From Aaosphaeria pasadenensis (taxonomy: Eukaryota > Ascomycota > Dothideomycetes > Pleosporales): DNA of 64,000 nt. This document shows, one piece after another, positions 44,597-56,900 of this stretch. The notes below the pieces were generated by a model. It saw nothing but the letters and a program-made list of their open reading frames with translations, ran no database searches and was not told the origin of the DNA. The translations under genes and the position numbers were made by a program. The stretch is from assembly GCA_022813625.1 (NCBI GenBank), contig JAKLMB010000038.1, positions 248,001 through 312,000 of the forward strand. The letters run 5' to 3'. How positions within the stretch are numbered: position 1 is the first letter of the stretch; each line of letters begins with the position of its first letter.

Positions 44597-46302
44597 ATGC
44601 CTGGCGAATCCATCCCGCTCAGGAAGACTGCAGCGTCCAAACCCTCCCCCAACCATTCCGACCTCGATTCTTCCGCTGCAGACCGAGACTCCCGCGCTTT
44701 CAACAAACCCTCACATTCTTCAAGAGACTCCTCTCCATTCTCTGACTTCCCCCGGCACAAACAGGCAGATTATAAGGGGAGCCTCAAGGAACCCCACAGC
44801 CCGGACACCGGTTCAGACCTCGAATTCGACGATTGGGATGAACACGACGCAGCCATGCCGTCCGACTTGAGACCCGACCTGGATGAAGACGGAGAGCACG
44901 CTGTTGCGCCTCTCCTTGGACACAAAGCAGACGATGAAGGCCACTCCGGCGAAAGAGGATTACATAGGCATTCGACTTTCCACGAACGCGACCCTGAGAC
45001 ACAAGCGCGATACGAGACTCGGAAACGGTACACGTATGCGGGTATTTTTCTCGCGCTGAGCCTGATCAGCTTCACGGTCCAGACGGAGACGGCGGTATAT
45101 ATTCAGCATGAGTTGAAATGGAATAAGCCATATTGTATGCTGTGAGTAGTACTTTTCTTTCGAAGACTCGATGGGGAAAAGGATCATCGTATGCTGACAC
45201 AGGGGAAGGTACATGACCCACGGTTCATGGGTTCTGTTATGGCCTGTACAATTACTCCTCCTACGTTTACAGCATTGGGACACGCCATGGAACACGTTCT
45301 GGCGCCGACATGTCCAACTCCTCCGCCAGACGGCCCTTATGGTCCAACACGGGACTCTCCACCCTTCTGTTCGCCAATCGCAGGCCTCCCCTGTTCCATA
45401 CATGATTAAGATGACCGCATTTGTGACTTGCGCACTTACGGTGGCTGGCGGAAGTTGGTACATTGCGGTCAACTGGACGACAGCGAGTGACTTGACCGCT
45501 ATCTATAACTGTTCTGCTTTCTTCGCCTACGCCTTCAGCGTACCTCTACTTCACGAGAAGCTATGCATGAAGAAGGTTGGTGCCGTTGCTGTTGCCATTG
45601 TCGGTGTGTTCATCGTAGCATACGGCGACCAGACTCCCGCAAAGCACGGTAACCAGTCTGGTGGTGGTGCTGGTGGCGACAAGGCCCCTCCATCGCACGA
45701 AGCCGACCATCGAGCTCTTGGCAATCTTGTAATCGGCGTCGGAAGTGTTCTCTACGGACTGTATGAGGTGCTGTACAAGAAGCTAGCATGTCCGCCAGAC
45801 GGTTGCGCTCCAGGCCGCGGTATGATCTTTGCAAACTTGTTCGGAAGTTTGATCGGAAGCTTCACAATCTGTGTACTCTGGATCCCACTTCCCTTCCTTC
45901 ATTTTATGGGTTGGGAGATTTTCGAACTGCCACACGGGGAGCAAGCATGGATGATGGCCATCAGCGTCCTTGCTAATGCCAGTATGTCTTACCCTTTCCT
46001 TTTCCAGCGTATTGAAATTGTATCACTGACCCTCAACAGCATTCTCCGGATCATTCCTTATCCTCATCTCCCTCACATCACCTGTTCTCTCATCAGTTGC
46101 CGCTCTCTTGACCATCTTCATCGTCGCCATCGTCGACCAACTTCTCCCTCCTCCGTTGAACTCTCCACTTACACCCGCTGCTTTGGTCGGTGGCCTTCTC
46201 ATCATCGGCGCCTTCCTTCTCCTCAGCTGGGCGACTTATCAAGAAATGGACGAGGAACGCCGCAAGAAACTCGAGGAAAGCGGCAGCGACATCGATGACT
46301 AA
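44597..46302 (+). CDS. DMT-superfamily transporter, SLC35F/YML018C-like
   Basis: A probable membrane transporter with about ten membrane segments. Exons 44597-45141, 45203-45981 and 46040-46302 give 528 aa from the first in-frame ATG. A long hydrophilic, Ser/Asp-rich cytoplasmic N-terminus (to about residue 140) leads into YAGIFLALSLISFTVQTE. Conserved parts include MTAFVTCALTVAGGSWYIAV, DLTAIYNCSAFFAYAFSVPLL, VGAVAVAIVGVFIVAYGDQTP and the last segment GGLLIIGAFLLLSWATYQE. This pattern fits the fungal relatives of yeast YML018C, found at the vacuolar membrane, and Thi74; the substrate is unknown. The start is uncertain. The frame is open upstream to 44456, and an ATG at 44442 lies in another frame, so a further 5' exon is possible. 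Confidence 0.87.
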
Positions 46303-48105
46303 AGTTTCTCGACCGTGGTCTTTCTATTCCATCAACCGTTCGTTCTGCATGGGGTAATCCCCCAGCCTGGCGTTATTCTCGAAATCCATGTAACTATCGG
46401 ATGACACCCGCTGATTTATACATGCACGCATGCATTCTTTTTGCATTTACCTGGCTGGTTCTGGGTGGTTTGGGAAATAACACATAATATTTCCTTCCCT
46501 TTTTGGGACTTTCTCTTTTCTTTTTCCTTTCTTGTATCCTATCGAGGTCATCAAGTGGACAACGATCCACGCAAATATTTATAGACGGTATATAGCGCGC
46601 GGCCTGATCAACGACGGGCCGAGATGCGCGCTCATGGCGGTATACCACTGGGGCATTTGAAAACCGGCGTTCATGATCTTCTCCTTCTTGTTGTTGATGT
46701 TTCCCGAGAGGGGGTTGGGGATCGGGATTTGGGTTTGGGAAGGATCAAAGAAAGAAAGATAGAAATATGTACGTAGGTTACTGAAATGAACCAACCTTCT
46801 CTCCTCGGACCTTCGAGGAGAAATACAAAGACATATACACACACATGTATGATACGAGAGATGAGCGGATACCTGTGTGATGGCTAACAGTTAAAGACAT
46901 GTCACTGTGCAGTTAGTCGTCCTCCAAATCCAAGATGCTTCGAGTGAACAAAAAAAAATAGGAAGCCCACAAGCTGTCCCCGCCCTGTCCCCTTCCTTCC
47001 TGCTAAGCAAACCGATGCACAAGAGGTACTTCCATCCTATGTACCTTTGACTTTCTCCCTCGATCCCCACGCCCCCCACGACACATTGCATCACTGCCCG
47101 TCGCCCGTCGCCCACCTCTCGCCTCGCTCGCCTAGCTCCCCCCCGGTAGTTAGTCAAGTGGTGGGAAAAGAGGAAAAGGCGAAGCGATATTGGACCTGAC
47201 AGGGCCAGGACAATCGCTGCTGCGGGTGTGACGGCATGGCACTATGTCGTGCGTGGTAGCATGTTATCATCACGATTTGACACCCCACCCCCCTGCTGTC
47301 ATTGCCGGCCGAACGAACCCTGTATCGCACATGTATGTACGGACGTTCACCGATCGCTTAGATATCTAGGTACTATGCAATGCAGGAAAGCAGGCAGGGA
47401 GACAGACAGTCAGACAGATAGGGAAGGTAGGGTAGCACGAAAACGATGACGCTGGAGCCGGATTTCTAGAAGGAAGAAGGCGACGATCCGGGCCCTTTGA
47501 GCCGAAAGCGAGCACAGGCGAGGGAAGAGTGATGGATGCGGAGGGATGAGTCCGGCACTGTTCGAGTGGAAGTGTCCGGGGTAAATGGGAAACTGGAGGG
47601 CAAGGGGTAAGGTAAGGTAAGGAAGCATGTCTCTCTCAGTTGATTGAGGTTTCACGGCATGTTGTGGGGTTTTGAATCGTCGGGACTTTTGTGGATTTGA
47701 ATGGAGGGCGATCTATTCTGCCTGTATTCAAGCAAAGATGCCAGTGGTTGATATGGTGGTGGTGCCTGGATCCAGATTCCCGGTTTGGGAAAAAAGGCTT
47801 TCTTGCTGCTTCTAGGACGTCCGTTGTTTATTTATTTTATTATGAATCTCAGCATGTTTCAAAATGAGCGATTTGTGCGGAGGATTCAGGAAGGTGATAA
47901 AATGGGTTGATTGATAGAGGGATGGATGTTGATATTGAATGTTGGTGTTGATGTCGTCGGACGGGGACTCGGCCCGCATTTGCCCCTCCATCGAACCCTT
48001 GACTGAGAGCTTGTCCCACCGTTTCCCTAAACAAGCCAATTCACTCAACCTCATTCAATAACTACAAACTTTACGATAGCAATCTCTTCTTCTCAACAAC
48101 ACGCG
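46303..48105. other. Intergenic region, transporter to PTPA
   Basis: 1.8 kb with no supported gene. A minus-strand frame at 46579-46842 ends in a protein-like stretch but has no recognised relatives (see rejected items). Pyrimidine-rich and GA-rich segments occur at 46.9-47.6 kb. Confidence 0.45.
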
Positions 48106-49470
48106 ATGACGGCACCACAGGCGGCACCCCCGTCGCATTTGACGACTTCATCTCCTCCGCAGTCAGCATCCGCTCAACAAACAACTCCAGTTCCCGACCT
48201 AAGCGCCAAAATTCCCAAGCTCGTCCCCCGCAAACGCACCCCAGGCTCCTCCGCACTCTCTCGACGCCGCGGCGCTCCCGAAGCTGAGGATGGCAGCTCG
48301 CCAGCTCCTCCCACACCCGCTCTGCCCTCTCCTCCAGATCTCACGGGTCACGACTTCGTGAAGCCCAGCCGGAGGATACTGGGACCAGAAGACCACGAGC
48401 GGTTCCTCAACAGCGACACATGCCAGCTGGTGCAAGCATGGATATTCGGGATCTCTGACTCCGTCCGCGACCGCTCCGTGAGCAGCGTGCCAGACTCCGA
48501 CCTCACGCTCACGATCCGCAAGATCCTCCGCATACTCGACGAGGCGGAGAAGGTGCTCGAGCGGTGTCCGCCCGAGGACACGGGCAGCCGGTTCGGAAAC
48601 CCAGTGTTCAAGACGTTCCTTGACGAGGTGGCGAAGCAGCTGCCAGAATGGCACGCGCAGCTCGGCCTCACGGACGTCTCGCTCATCGAGGAAGTGTCGA
48701 CATACCTCCACAACTCGTTCGGCAACCGGTCGCGAATCGACTACGGCTCCGGCCACGAGGTCAACTTCTTCCTGTGGCTGCTCTGCCTGAACCGCCTCTC
48801 CCTCCTCCCGCCCGCGACTTTCCCCGCCATCGGCCTCGTCGTCCTCCCCGCATACCTTACCCTCATGCGCAAGATTCAAGCGGCATACTACCTCGAACCC
48901 GCGGGGTCCCACGGTGTCTGGGGCCTCGACGACTACCAGTTCATCCCGTTCCTCTTCGGCGCCAGCCAGCTCGTGGACCACCCATACATCACGCCGAAGT
49001 CGATCCACAACACGCTGACGCTGGAGGAGTGCAGCAAAGACTTCCTGTACCTGGACCAGGTGGCGTTTGTGAACTCGGTCAAGAACGTCGAGGGCCTGCG
49101 GTGGCACTCGCCGATGCTGGACGACATCAGCTCTGCGAAGAGCTGGGCCAAGATCGAGGCGGGCATGCGCAAGATGTTCGTCAAGGAGATCCTGCACAAG
49201 CTGCCCGTCATGCAGCACTTCCTCTTCGGCTCGCTGATCCCCGCCGTCGAGGGCATGAGCACCGAGGAGGAGTGCGGGCAGGCGGACGACGACGACGCGC
49301 TCGAGGGCGGAGAGGTCAAGGTGTTTACCGACGAGGCAGGAAAGAGACACGTGCATGCGAGTACCGGGTGGGGCGACTGCTGTGGTATCAGGGTGCCCGC
49401 GGCGATTGGCGCGGAGGGCGAGGAGAGGAAGGCTGGGGGGAGGGCGTTGAGGAGAGTGCCTTTCGACTGA
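48106..49470 (+). CDS. PP2A phosphatase activator (PTPA), peptidyl-prolyl isomerase
   Basis: PTPA activates protein phosphatase 2A catalytic subunits and has peptidyl-prolyl cis-trans isomerase activity; fungi have two, Rrd1 and Rrd2. A single exon of 454 aa. The first 90 residues are Pro/Ser-rich and disordered, which favours the longer fungal Rrd1-type. The all-helical fold follows: FLNSDTCQLVQAWIFGISDSV, FGNRSRIDYGSGHEVNFFLWL (the most conserved surface), GVWGLDDYQFIPFLFGASQL and AKSWAKIEAGMRKMFVKEIL. The C-terminus is WGDCCGIRVPAAIG then RRVPFD. Codons are strongly G/C-ending, so the other strand is open over 385 codons; this is a shadow. It is convergent with the glutathione peroxidase gene. 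Confidence 0.93.
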   Translation: MTAPQAAPPSHLTTSSPPQSASAQQTTPVPDLSAKIPKLVPRKRTPGSSALSRRRGAPEAEDGSSPAPPTPALPSPPDLTGHDFVKPSRRILGPEDHERFLNSDTCQLVQAWIFGISDSVRDRSVSSVPDSDLTLTIRKILRILDEAEKVLERCPPEDTGSRFGNPVFKTFLDEVAKQLPEWHAQLGLTDVSLIEEVSTYLHNSFGNRSRIDYGSGHEVNFFLWLLCLNRLSLLPPATFPAIGLVVLPAYLTLMRKIQAAYYLEPAGSHGVWGLDDYQFIPFLFGASQLVDHPYITPKSIHNTLTLEECSKDFLYLDQVAFVNSVKNVEGLRWHSPMLDDISSAKSWAKIEAGMRKMFVKEILHKLPVMQHFLFGSLIPAVEGMSTEEECGQADDDDALEGGEVKVFTDEAGKRHVHASTGWGDCCGIRVPAAIGAEGEERKAGGRALRRVPFD

Positions 49471-49830
49471 TTGATCGATCGGTTAACGAATTACTTTTCT
49501 CATTTTATTCATGACGGCCCTTGGTGTTGAAATTGTACGAATCAAAATGATAGCGTAGGGAAAATTTGGAGTTCTCGGTACCGGTGGTATGGTATGGTAT
49601 GGTTTGGTTTGGTTATGAACAGACGACATTTGGCACAACGGGATGGATAGACAGAGCGTCCCTTTCCTTTTCCCAACGAAAACGGGAAGAAAGCGGAAAG
49701 AGCACAGATAGACATATAGAACAGAACACCTTCACACAAAAAGCATAGCAGAGCTTGTCAAAGCAACTGAAGACAATTTTTCAATTAAACCATTCCAAAG
49801 AACGACCGTCCCATCCACATTAACACAATC
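49471..49830. other. Convergent intergenic region, PTPA and GPX
   Basis: 360 bp. Contains GGTAT/GGTTT pentamer repeats at about 49587-49615. No gene. Confidence 0.5.
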
Positions 49831-50525
49831 TTACTTCTGCGCAAGCGCCTTCTCGATATCCGCCTTCAAACTCTCCGGCTTCGTCGTCGAAGCCCACCTC
49901 CCCACGACCTTTCCGTCCCTGCCAACAAGAAACTTCTCAAAGTTCCACTTGACACGCTTGAGCCCCATGAGGCCTGGTTTCTCCGTCTTGAGCCACTCGA
50001 ACACGGGGTCCGCGGCGTCGCCGTTGACGTCGATCTTGCCGAGCACGGGGAACGTCACGCCGTAGTTGACCTGGCAGAAGGACTGGATCTCGTCGTTGGA
50101 GCCTGGGTCCTGCGAGCCGAATTGGTTGCAGGGGAAGCCGAGGATCTGGAAGTCGGGGTGCTCTTTTTTGAGGTCCTGGGTGGGGTGTTAGTTTGGTGGG
50201 CTGTGGGGTGCGAGGGAGAAGGAGGGGTTATGTGCGTGTGTGGTGCGACGTACCTGGTACAGCTTCTCAAGGCCGGCGAACTGGGGCGTGAAACCGCATT
50301 TCGAGGCGGTGTTGACGACGAGGACGACCTTGCCCTTGAGGCTTTCGAGCGGGAACTCGTTGCCCTTCTCTGTTGCGCGCGAGGGCGTTAGCTTTCGTGT
50401 GAATTGGCTGTGGGAGGTGTGGAGGTGGAGAGTGCCTGGGGCTTTCTCGGGTCGTGGAGGAGGAGGAGGTGTGGTAACGTACTGTCTTTGGGCTTGAAGT
50501 CGAAGAATGTGGTTGCGGATGCCAT
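49831..50525 (-). CDS. Glutathione peroxidase-like thiol peroxidase (Gpx3/Hyr1 type)
   Basis: It reduces hydrogen and lipid peroxides, in fungi mainly with thioredoxin. In yeast, Gpx3 (Hyr1/Orp1) also senses peroxide for Yap1. Exons down the minus strand are 50483-50525, 50254-50369 and 49831-50175, giving 167 aa, close to yeast Gpx3. The peroxidatic cysteine is in NTASKCGFTPQF near residue 38; LGFPCNQFG follows, and SFCQVNYGV carries the likely resolving cysteine. WNFEKFLVGRDGKVV gives the conserved Trp-Asn of the catalytic site. There is no selenocysteine. The frame stays open upstream to an ATG at 50831, adding 102 residues without Asp or Glu, so a longer mitochondrial form is possible (see findings). 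Confidence 0.94.
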
Positions 50526-50831
50526 GGTGGTGATGTAATGTCTAGGTGTCTTAGGTGCTGCTGCTACTCGGTGGCGTGTGTGGTTCAGTAGGTAGACTGG
50601 ACGTTTACGAGGTGTCGATGTTGGTGTTGGTGTTGTTGTTGTAAGAGGTGTAGAAAAGTTGATGTTGTTGCTATTGCTGCTACTGCTGCTGTAGAAATGT
50701 CGTAGGCGCGCGGCTTTAAGGTTGTTTTGGTAAGCAGCGGCGGTTCTGGAACAGAGGGTCTGGGTGGTGGAGGGTTTGAAAGCAGAGACGATGGCGAGAA
50801 CCCGCGAGGGGCAGTGCGACAGGCTTGTCAT
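50526..50831 (-). CDS. Possible N-terminal mitochondrial extension of GPX
   Basis: The 102 codons directly upstream of the GPX start are open and in frame from an ATG at 50829-50831. The encoded stretch starts MTSLSHCPSRVLAIVSAF, has about 14 Arg/Lys and no acidic residue, and includes Ser/Asn-rich and Thr/Pro-rich runs. This is the composition of a mitochondrial targeting sequence. It could be translated from a longer transcript, with MASATTFF used as the internal start for the cytosolic form. It could equally be a 5' UTR that is open by chance. Confidence 0.45.
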
Positions 50832-52310
50832 GTGAAACGACCTTTTTCTTTACACTTTACAGTTATACCTTACTTTGGTTGGTTAAGGCAATGGATGGTA
50901 CAGGGATACAGGTATGGAATAAGTGTAAGTGTATGGTACGAGTATGGTGGGTTAGGACTGGAAGAGGAGATGGTGCGAGTCGTGCTATCTGACCTCGGAC
51001 GAAAAAAAGGAAATAAAAGAAATAGTTACTCGGAGGGTGGGTAAGGATTTAGATCAGATCAGATCAGTGCACTCCGTAGTTGATGGTGATGGTGATGAAG
51101 GTGATGAATACGATTAGTATACAGCACCACGATCGTGTCGATATGGCGAGAATGCACTCTGTCTGTACTTTGGTATATTGACCTGGTGATAGCTGGTAGA
51201 CTTGAATAAAACCTCAGAGCATACAAGCAGCTACGAGTTACGAGAACGATGACCCCCAACACCACCGATGCTGTGATAACTCCACTCGTAGGATGAATAC
51301 AAATTCGAGTAATTGTTAACAAGGTCAAGATCAAAAAGGTGACCCCTCGGACCCGAGGTGGGGCAATGGACGTAATGACGTATCCCTAGTGCCCGGACCT
51401 GGTCACGGATCGAGGATTTCTCGCGAGCACAATCCCAATCCCTTCCCTTCCCTTGCCAGAAATACCCGTGTACGCCGTGTTAAGGTGCAAATACCTTGTA
51501 ACCATGCGAGGACGGGGGTCGACAGTCGACTATTCCCACGTCTCCCAATCAATGCTCTCGCAATACACCAACGCTTACGTGGTTTGGGATAGCAAAGCCG
51601 AGGTACACCACAGACGGACCGAGTGCTGGAAGCCATTGATTCTTCGCTTCGTACTCGTAGAGCATACTCACACATTCGAGCATCATTAAGAATATTGTAC
51701 CAGATGTATTAGAAAACAATAACAAGAATATTTCACTAGACACGAATCTACTTTTTCCACACTCCTACTCCCCTCCCCTCATTCGAATCGTGAAGCAATT
51801 CACTCCTCGATCCGTTCAGCATCTCGATACACTCTTCATCCATGAAACACTTGTCCATCCATCCGTACGCCGTTGTTGACTACAAAGGAAACTAAGCAGC
51901 GCAAGGCTGATACAATCTCTACTACTAATAGCGGCCGTCAAGCAATCATGCCCGCCAGGCTTTCTTTCTATCCTCTCCACATACACTCCTCCTACTCCTC
52001 AATCGCGTGGCGCGATTGGGCCTGAAAGCTCCTGGCTCGGGCTTGGTTCCGTGTGTCCTTGGGCAGGCACAATGTATTCCAGTCCATGGTTCATCCATCC
52101 GGCTGTGGTCCATGTGGCCTCGACAGGTGGATCCGTTGTAAAGGTACTCCGTTTGTCGTGCTAAGAAATGTCCAGCATTCATCGTGCCAGTGCGGAAATA
52201 AATAAATAGGCGGGTCCGGTAGATCCAGTTCCAGGTTGAGAACAAACCTTACAATTGTTGAAAAGAAGGTTAGCGCAGCAAGGCGGACTGTCCCCATCAT
52301 CGCGCACCTC
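50832..52310. other. Intergenic region, GPX to C2H2 factor
   Basis: 1.5 kb, no supported gene. Contains several GATCA repeats at 51052-51067 and TACGAGTA-type motifs near 50938, 51231 and 51652. Confidence 0.5.
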
Positions 52311-53930
52311 TCAGCCGAGACTCTTCTTGTACTCAGCAGAGATCTCGTGCAGATCGACGACCTCCTTGGTGAGTTGGATGTCGTTACCGAGGTCGTTGGG
52401 TCCTCCGAGGTTGGAGAGTATGTCAATGATGTTCTGCTTCTTGTTCAAGAAGTCGTCCTGCAGCTGCCTTCGGCGCATCTGTGCTTGCTGCTGGGGAGTG
52501 GGCTTGGCCACCTTCTGACGCTTCTCCGTCCCCTCATCAGCGGTCGACTTGCGCTTGCGCGACATGCCCTTCCTGTTGCCAGGAGCAGGCTGCACAGGCG
52601 GCGAGGGTTCAGTGGTAGGTCCTGTGTAATCATGGACACGCTTCATGTGATCAAAGAGATTGTATCGTCGAGGGAACCCATTACCCAGCACAGACCTTTC
52701 GCAGTCGGCGAAGTGGCAAAGATGTGGCCTTGACCCATGGCCGTGCATGCCATGTGCCTCTCTCTCGTGCCGTAGGAGACAGGCAGTCGAGGAAAATTGA
52801 ACACCGACACAGACCTTCTTGTTGCAACGGAATGGCTTCAAGTGGGAGTCCACGTACTTGCTGATAGCAATGGTCAGAAACGTCTAGGGACGCAGCAGGG
52901 ATCTGTATACTTACTCATAGTTGCACTTCAAAGGTGTGGGCTTGTGGTTGCAAGTCGTTGTACCCTCTTGCGGGCAGTGGTATTTGCCCGACTCATCTGG
53001 CTGAGCTTGATACAGAGGGTGGCTCCTCGCGACTTTGCCCTGTTCTTCCTCCATATTCTGTGCCTCGGCGGCATCAGACGGCGAGAGTAGCTCATCATCC
53101 TCATCAGGAATGGACTGTGCTGAAAAGCTAGTGGATGCAATCTCTGCCTTGTCGGCTCTACATATTTATTCAGTCACGTGTCTTGTCAAACATGGCCATT
53201 AACATTACCTGGTGTCAACAGTTGGTGTCTGTTCGTACTCTAGCGCGGCAGCACTGGAAATGTTAATCGCGCTGGTAGGCGACATAACATATGCGCCGAA
53301 GCCCGACTCGTTGGCTGAGGCTCGTCGCGAAACGGGAGTGCTGTTGTATGATGAGGTGTTTCGCAACGCGGCGGGCCGGACCGAGGTGTCAATCCGGGGC
53401 TTGTTTAGTTGCCGCTGTGGTGGGGCTGGCACATTGAACATGAGGTCAGATGGATCTTGGCTTGAGTACAGCGTAGTTTCCAGACTGTTGGAGGATTTCG
53501 GGTATGAGAAAGCAAATGGATTGCTGTAGGTGTTGGACTCTGTCATGCCCCACTGGAACGACATGTCAACGCCACTGGACGGGGTGAATCGGGGAATGCT
53601 GGTTGCTGTGAATTGAGAAAAGTCCTGTCCAGTGGTGTAGTTAGCAAAAGCGAATGAATTGTCTCCAGCATCCAGGTCGGTGGCCGCGGATGGAAGTTGC
53701 ATATGGCTCATGTCTGGCTGTTGCTCGTGGAAAGCGCCAAGAGTGTCGGAGCTCAGCGTTGGCGAGAAGATTTCGCTTCCTAGAAACTGGTTGTTCACAT
53801 GGCTCCTGTTGTCCTGGGAATAACCTTCGGCGCCTCGCCTGGCGGATCCTCTTTGGCTCTGGTACGCACTGTCCATACTGTAGACAGAGGCAGTCTCATG
53901 CTTCAGCTCGAAAGCTTCAGCTGTGTGCAT
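52311..53930 (-). CDS. C2H2 zinc-finger transcription factor
   Basis: A probable DNA-binding regulator. Exons down the minus strand are 53209-53930, 52915-53157 and 52311-52860, giving 504 aa. The first 240 residues are Ser/Thr/Gln/Asn-rich with aromatic patches, as in activation domains. Then comes an acidic stretch (SIPDEDDELLSPSDAAE). The zinc-binding region follows at about residues 295-400: YHCPQEGTTTCNHKP, a spliced KCNYDKYVDSHLKPFRC, CVGVQFSSTACLLRHEREAH, and CHFADCERSVLGNGFPRRYNLFDHMKRVH. Basic SRKRKSTADEGTEKRQKV looks like a nuclear signal. The C-terminal helices may dimerise. The fingers follow the fungal pattern with long loops; the target genes are unknown. It has about 4.6 kb of gene-free DNA upstream, unusual here and in keeping with a regulated gene. 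Confidence 0.88.
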
Positions 53931-56900
53931 GTCGCCTTCCGACGAAGAGAAAAGAAATTCCGGTCCGTAACTGGTGGCTCCTGATACGTCCTCTGTCCAC
54001 TTGGCAATATGAACGGCCTGGTTTGTAGAAAAAGAAAGATAGTCCGGCGGAGACGCGTCGAAACAAGGCTCGCTGAAAACAAGGGGTCAGTATCAAAACA
54101 AAAGCAAAACGTATGAAAGCCACTATATGACTGTAGGAACAAAAGAAACGCCAAGTTAGTATCCGATCCGACGAAACCAGTACGATGCCTACTTGTCATA
54201 ATGAATTAGCACGAAAACTCGAGATGGGAGAAAGGGCACGCACCAGATGAGGTTGTAGCTTCGCTCAACATCGTCCATGAGGGGGACCATTGAAGAGCGT
54301 GTCGTGATTCGCTTGAAGTGGATGCGAAAGTCAGGGGCCTATCCAGTGAGTATGGGCAAGCAGGATCCATCGGGAGAATCAAGGTTCCATGAGGGTTGGC
54401 CATAAGTCGTTGACGAAATCCGGGAAAAGGGACAGGGACAAACAGGGCTAACAAACCACAGGACTGGCCAGACAACAAAACCTTTGAGTGCAAACGCTAG
54501 ATGTCAGTCTCAGATCAATGGGTTGGATGATTCGGGCAAAGTTTTGCCTTCATGTACGTACTTTGAGTCGCCTCCAATCCAAATATTGCTCACGACGTGG
54601 GCGATGTAGTCTAATGATAGTTACAGAACTGGTCTCCGGCTTGGACCGTCCTAGGGCTGGCTTGTTGGATCCTCCTCCTGGGTGTGATATCCATTGGGCT
54701 CCATATAAACGGCAAGGTCAAGTCAGAATCCGGCTTTAGGGTTCTCCTCCAGGCATTGATGGATCCAGTACGGCGAGGAAGTCGAACAACATTTTTGATT
54801 GAACGACGTTCCCATCTTGCGACTACAGAAGAATGGTGTTGAAAGGCGACCCGCTTGCGAGTGTGCCATGCAGAGCAGGGCTTGGCATTGGCCTTGAACC
54901 TTAGTGAAGTCCGCTCGTGTGCTCACCGACTTTTCAGAAGCTCTAATGATATGCCCCGAGGTCGGCTTCGCACAGAACGAACTGAGGATTGTCGAAATTA
55001 TTGGCACTGCGTTTGCAGTCTAGCCGTGTCTACCATGTGTGCAAAGTCCTGAGGCAAATCGAATGGAAAATCCAGGAACGAAAAACAGAACAGTACAGAA
55101 ACGGCCATGAATTCCGGATAGATCAAGGGATTCCAGGGCAATTGTCGTTCCTTTGGGATATCGCTCCAGTGGACTCCATGGGGATCCGGGTTAGAAGCCT
55201 GTGGTGCTGTTTTGGCGGCAAATGAAATAAACAGAAAAAGAGCATAGACTAGAAGGAAAGTACATTATCGTCGCAACACAAGGTAAAGCAAGCAAAACGC
55301 AGCATGAAAGCAAAAGCAGTAAACGAAAGAGTCGGGGTAAAACCGGTGGGCAGTAAGTACCTAGTGAAGGCTTCCTCTGGGCTCCGAATTGACATCCTGA
55401 GCAAGGGCTCTATATTGTAATGTGTCTACAGTTTTTGAGTCGTGAATTTTGGTGAGATTTTCGCACAGAATTGAAGGATGGTTTAGCGAGTAGAGTAGGA
55501 TTTTCGTTTGGGCGTCGAATATTTTGAATATATGTGTATGTTGGTGTGCGATGGGAGAAGAGAGGAAAGAGGGAGGAAGATGGGTGGGGGGGAGTTCAAA
55601 AACCAAACACACAAGGAAGGTGACCGGTCAGGCGTCGTGTGGGAACCAATACGGGATAGCGTTTGGGTTGACAACTCATCCAAAAGGTGGGGCCATCGCT
55701 GTTGCAGTCGCAGTCCTTCGCACGTCCAGGGCAGATTGGTCCATAGGATGGGACGAGGGACAGCCATCCTCTTATTTCTGTCGCCAGGCCTGCACGCCTA
55801 ACACCTACGCAACATCCTGTTTCCGTCCCGTCCTCCTCTTCACCAAGCGCCAGCTCGGCGGTATGCAAGCTCGTCGCCCGAAGGCACACACCCTCACTTG
55901 TCGAATTTGGAACTGATTGCACATCCGTGCTTTTTGCACTGCGTCTTTTCCAGAAGTGATCCTCGGTGCTGGTCCACTGTCTGTGTGAGCAGGGGATCAC
56001 GGCGCGATAAGGCCGTGGGAGTCGCAGGGCTGTGGTTAACACTCTAACAAGACCCTGGTGTGCGCGATATTCGCTTTGCTTTTTGTTCCGGGGCCGGGGT
56101 GCAGGCCTGTTACCTGTAGCAAGGTCATCGCTAAATTATTCCAGCAACGTGCGTCACGGTGAATTATTAAATCGCAATGCTTCGCACAGGGCGCTGACAA
56201 GTGAGCGATGGATTGGTTTTGATTGATACGGCCTTGGTTGAGCAAGAGTATTAGGCGAGTCCTTCCCTTCGGCCGTCCTGTATTCCGTAGGCTTGCAACC
56301 AATAACTTCCACAAGGCCGTGTACAGATTACGGCCTTGCTTGGGACGATTGATTACGCAGCACTATCAAGGACGGGGAGGACGGGGCTGCGTCTTGACAT
56401 AATGGCATGACAGAATGACAGAATGACCGGCAAAGGTGCATTTTCACAGTAACACAAAGCACTTGTAGCAATGGAACAAGAGCCATCGTCACACAATATG
56501 ACATCGGCGGCTAGAACTGAAGGCAAGACACGTTCATCCAAAGAAAAACTGACCTACATTCAACTTCCCGGTTCGTTCGTCGACACTGGTCCTTTTGAGG
56601 ATTGTTACAACACGCAAACATAATGTGATACGAACCGTGTATTCTCTCGGTTGTGTACAACAGGTAGATCGTCTCAAACTAAAATCAAAGTCAGCGTTGT
56701 GCTCAAGATGACTTCAAATTGGACAACAGAGTTGGAAGTATGTGAATCAGATAGGAGCGAAAGATGATGGTATAGTGTATCCTCAGCGACCTTGAGGCCT
56801 TCGGATGAACTATGCTTTGGTATAGGTAATCATCATGTGAAGAAGGGACAACTGAAAAGGAGAGTATAACATACCTTTACGGTGTGCAAATTTGCAAAAG

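Noticed and set aside
46579..46842. Minus-strand frame ending with a protein-like stretch (KKEKIMNAGFQMPQWYTAMS)
   Set aside because: Looked like a small mitochondrial protein, but no membrane segment or family match follows and no splice continuation could be found.
48199..49356. 385-codon open frame on the minus strand
   Set aside because: It is a shadow of the PTPA gene, whose codons are strongly G/C-ending.
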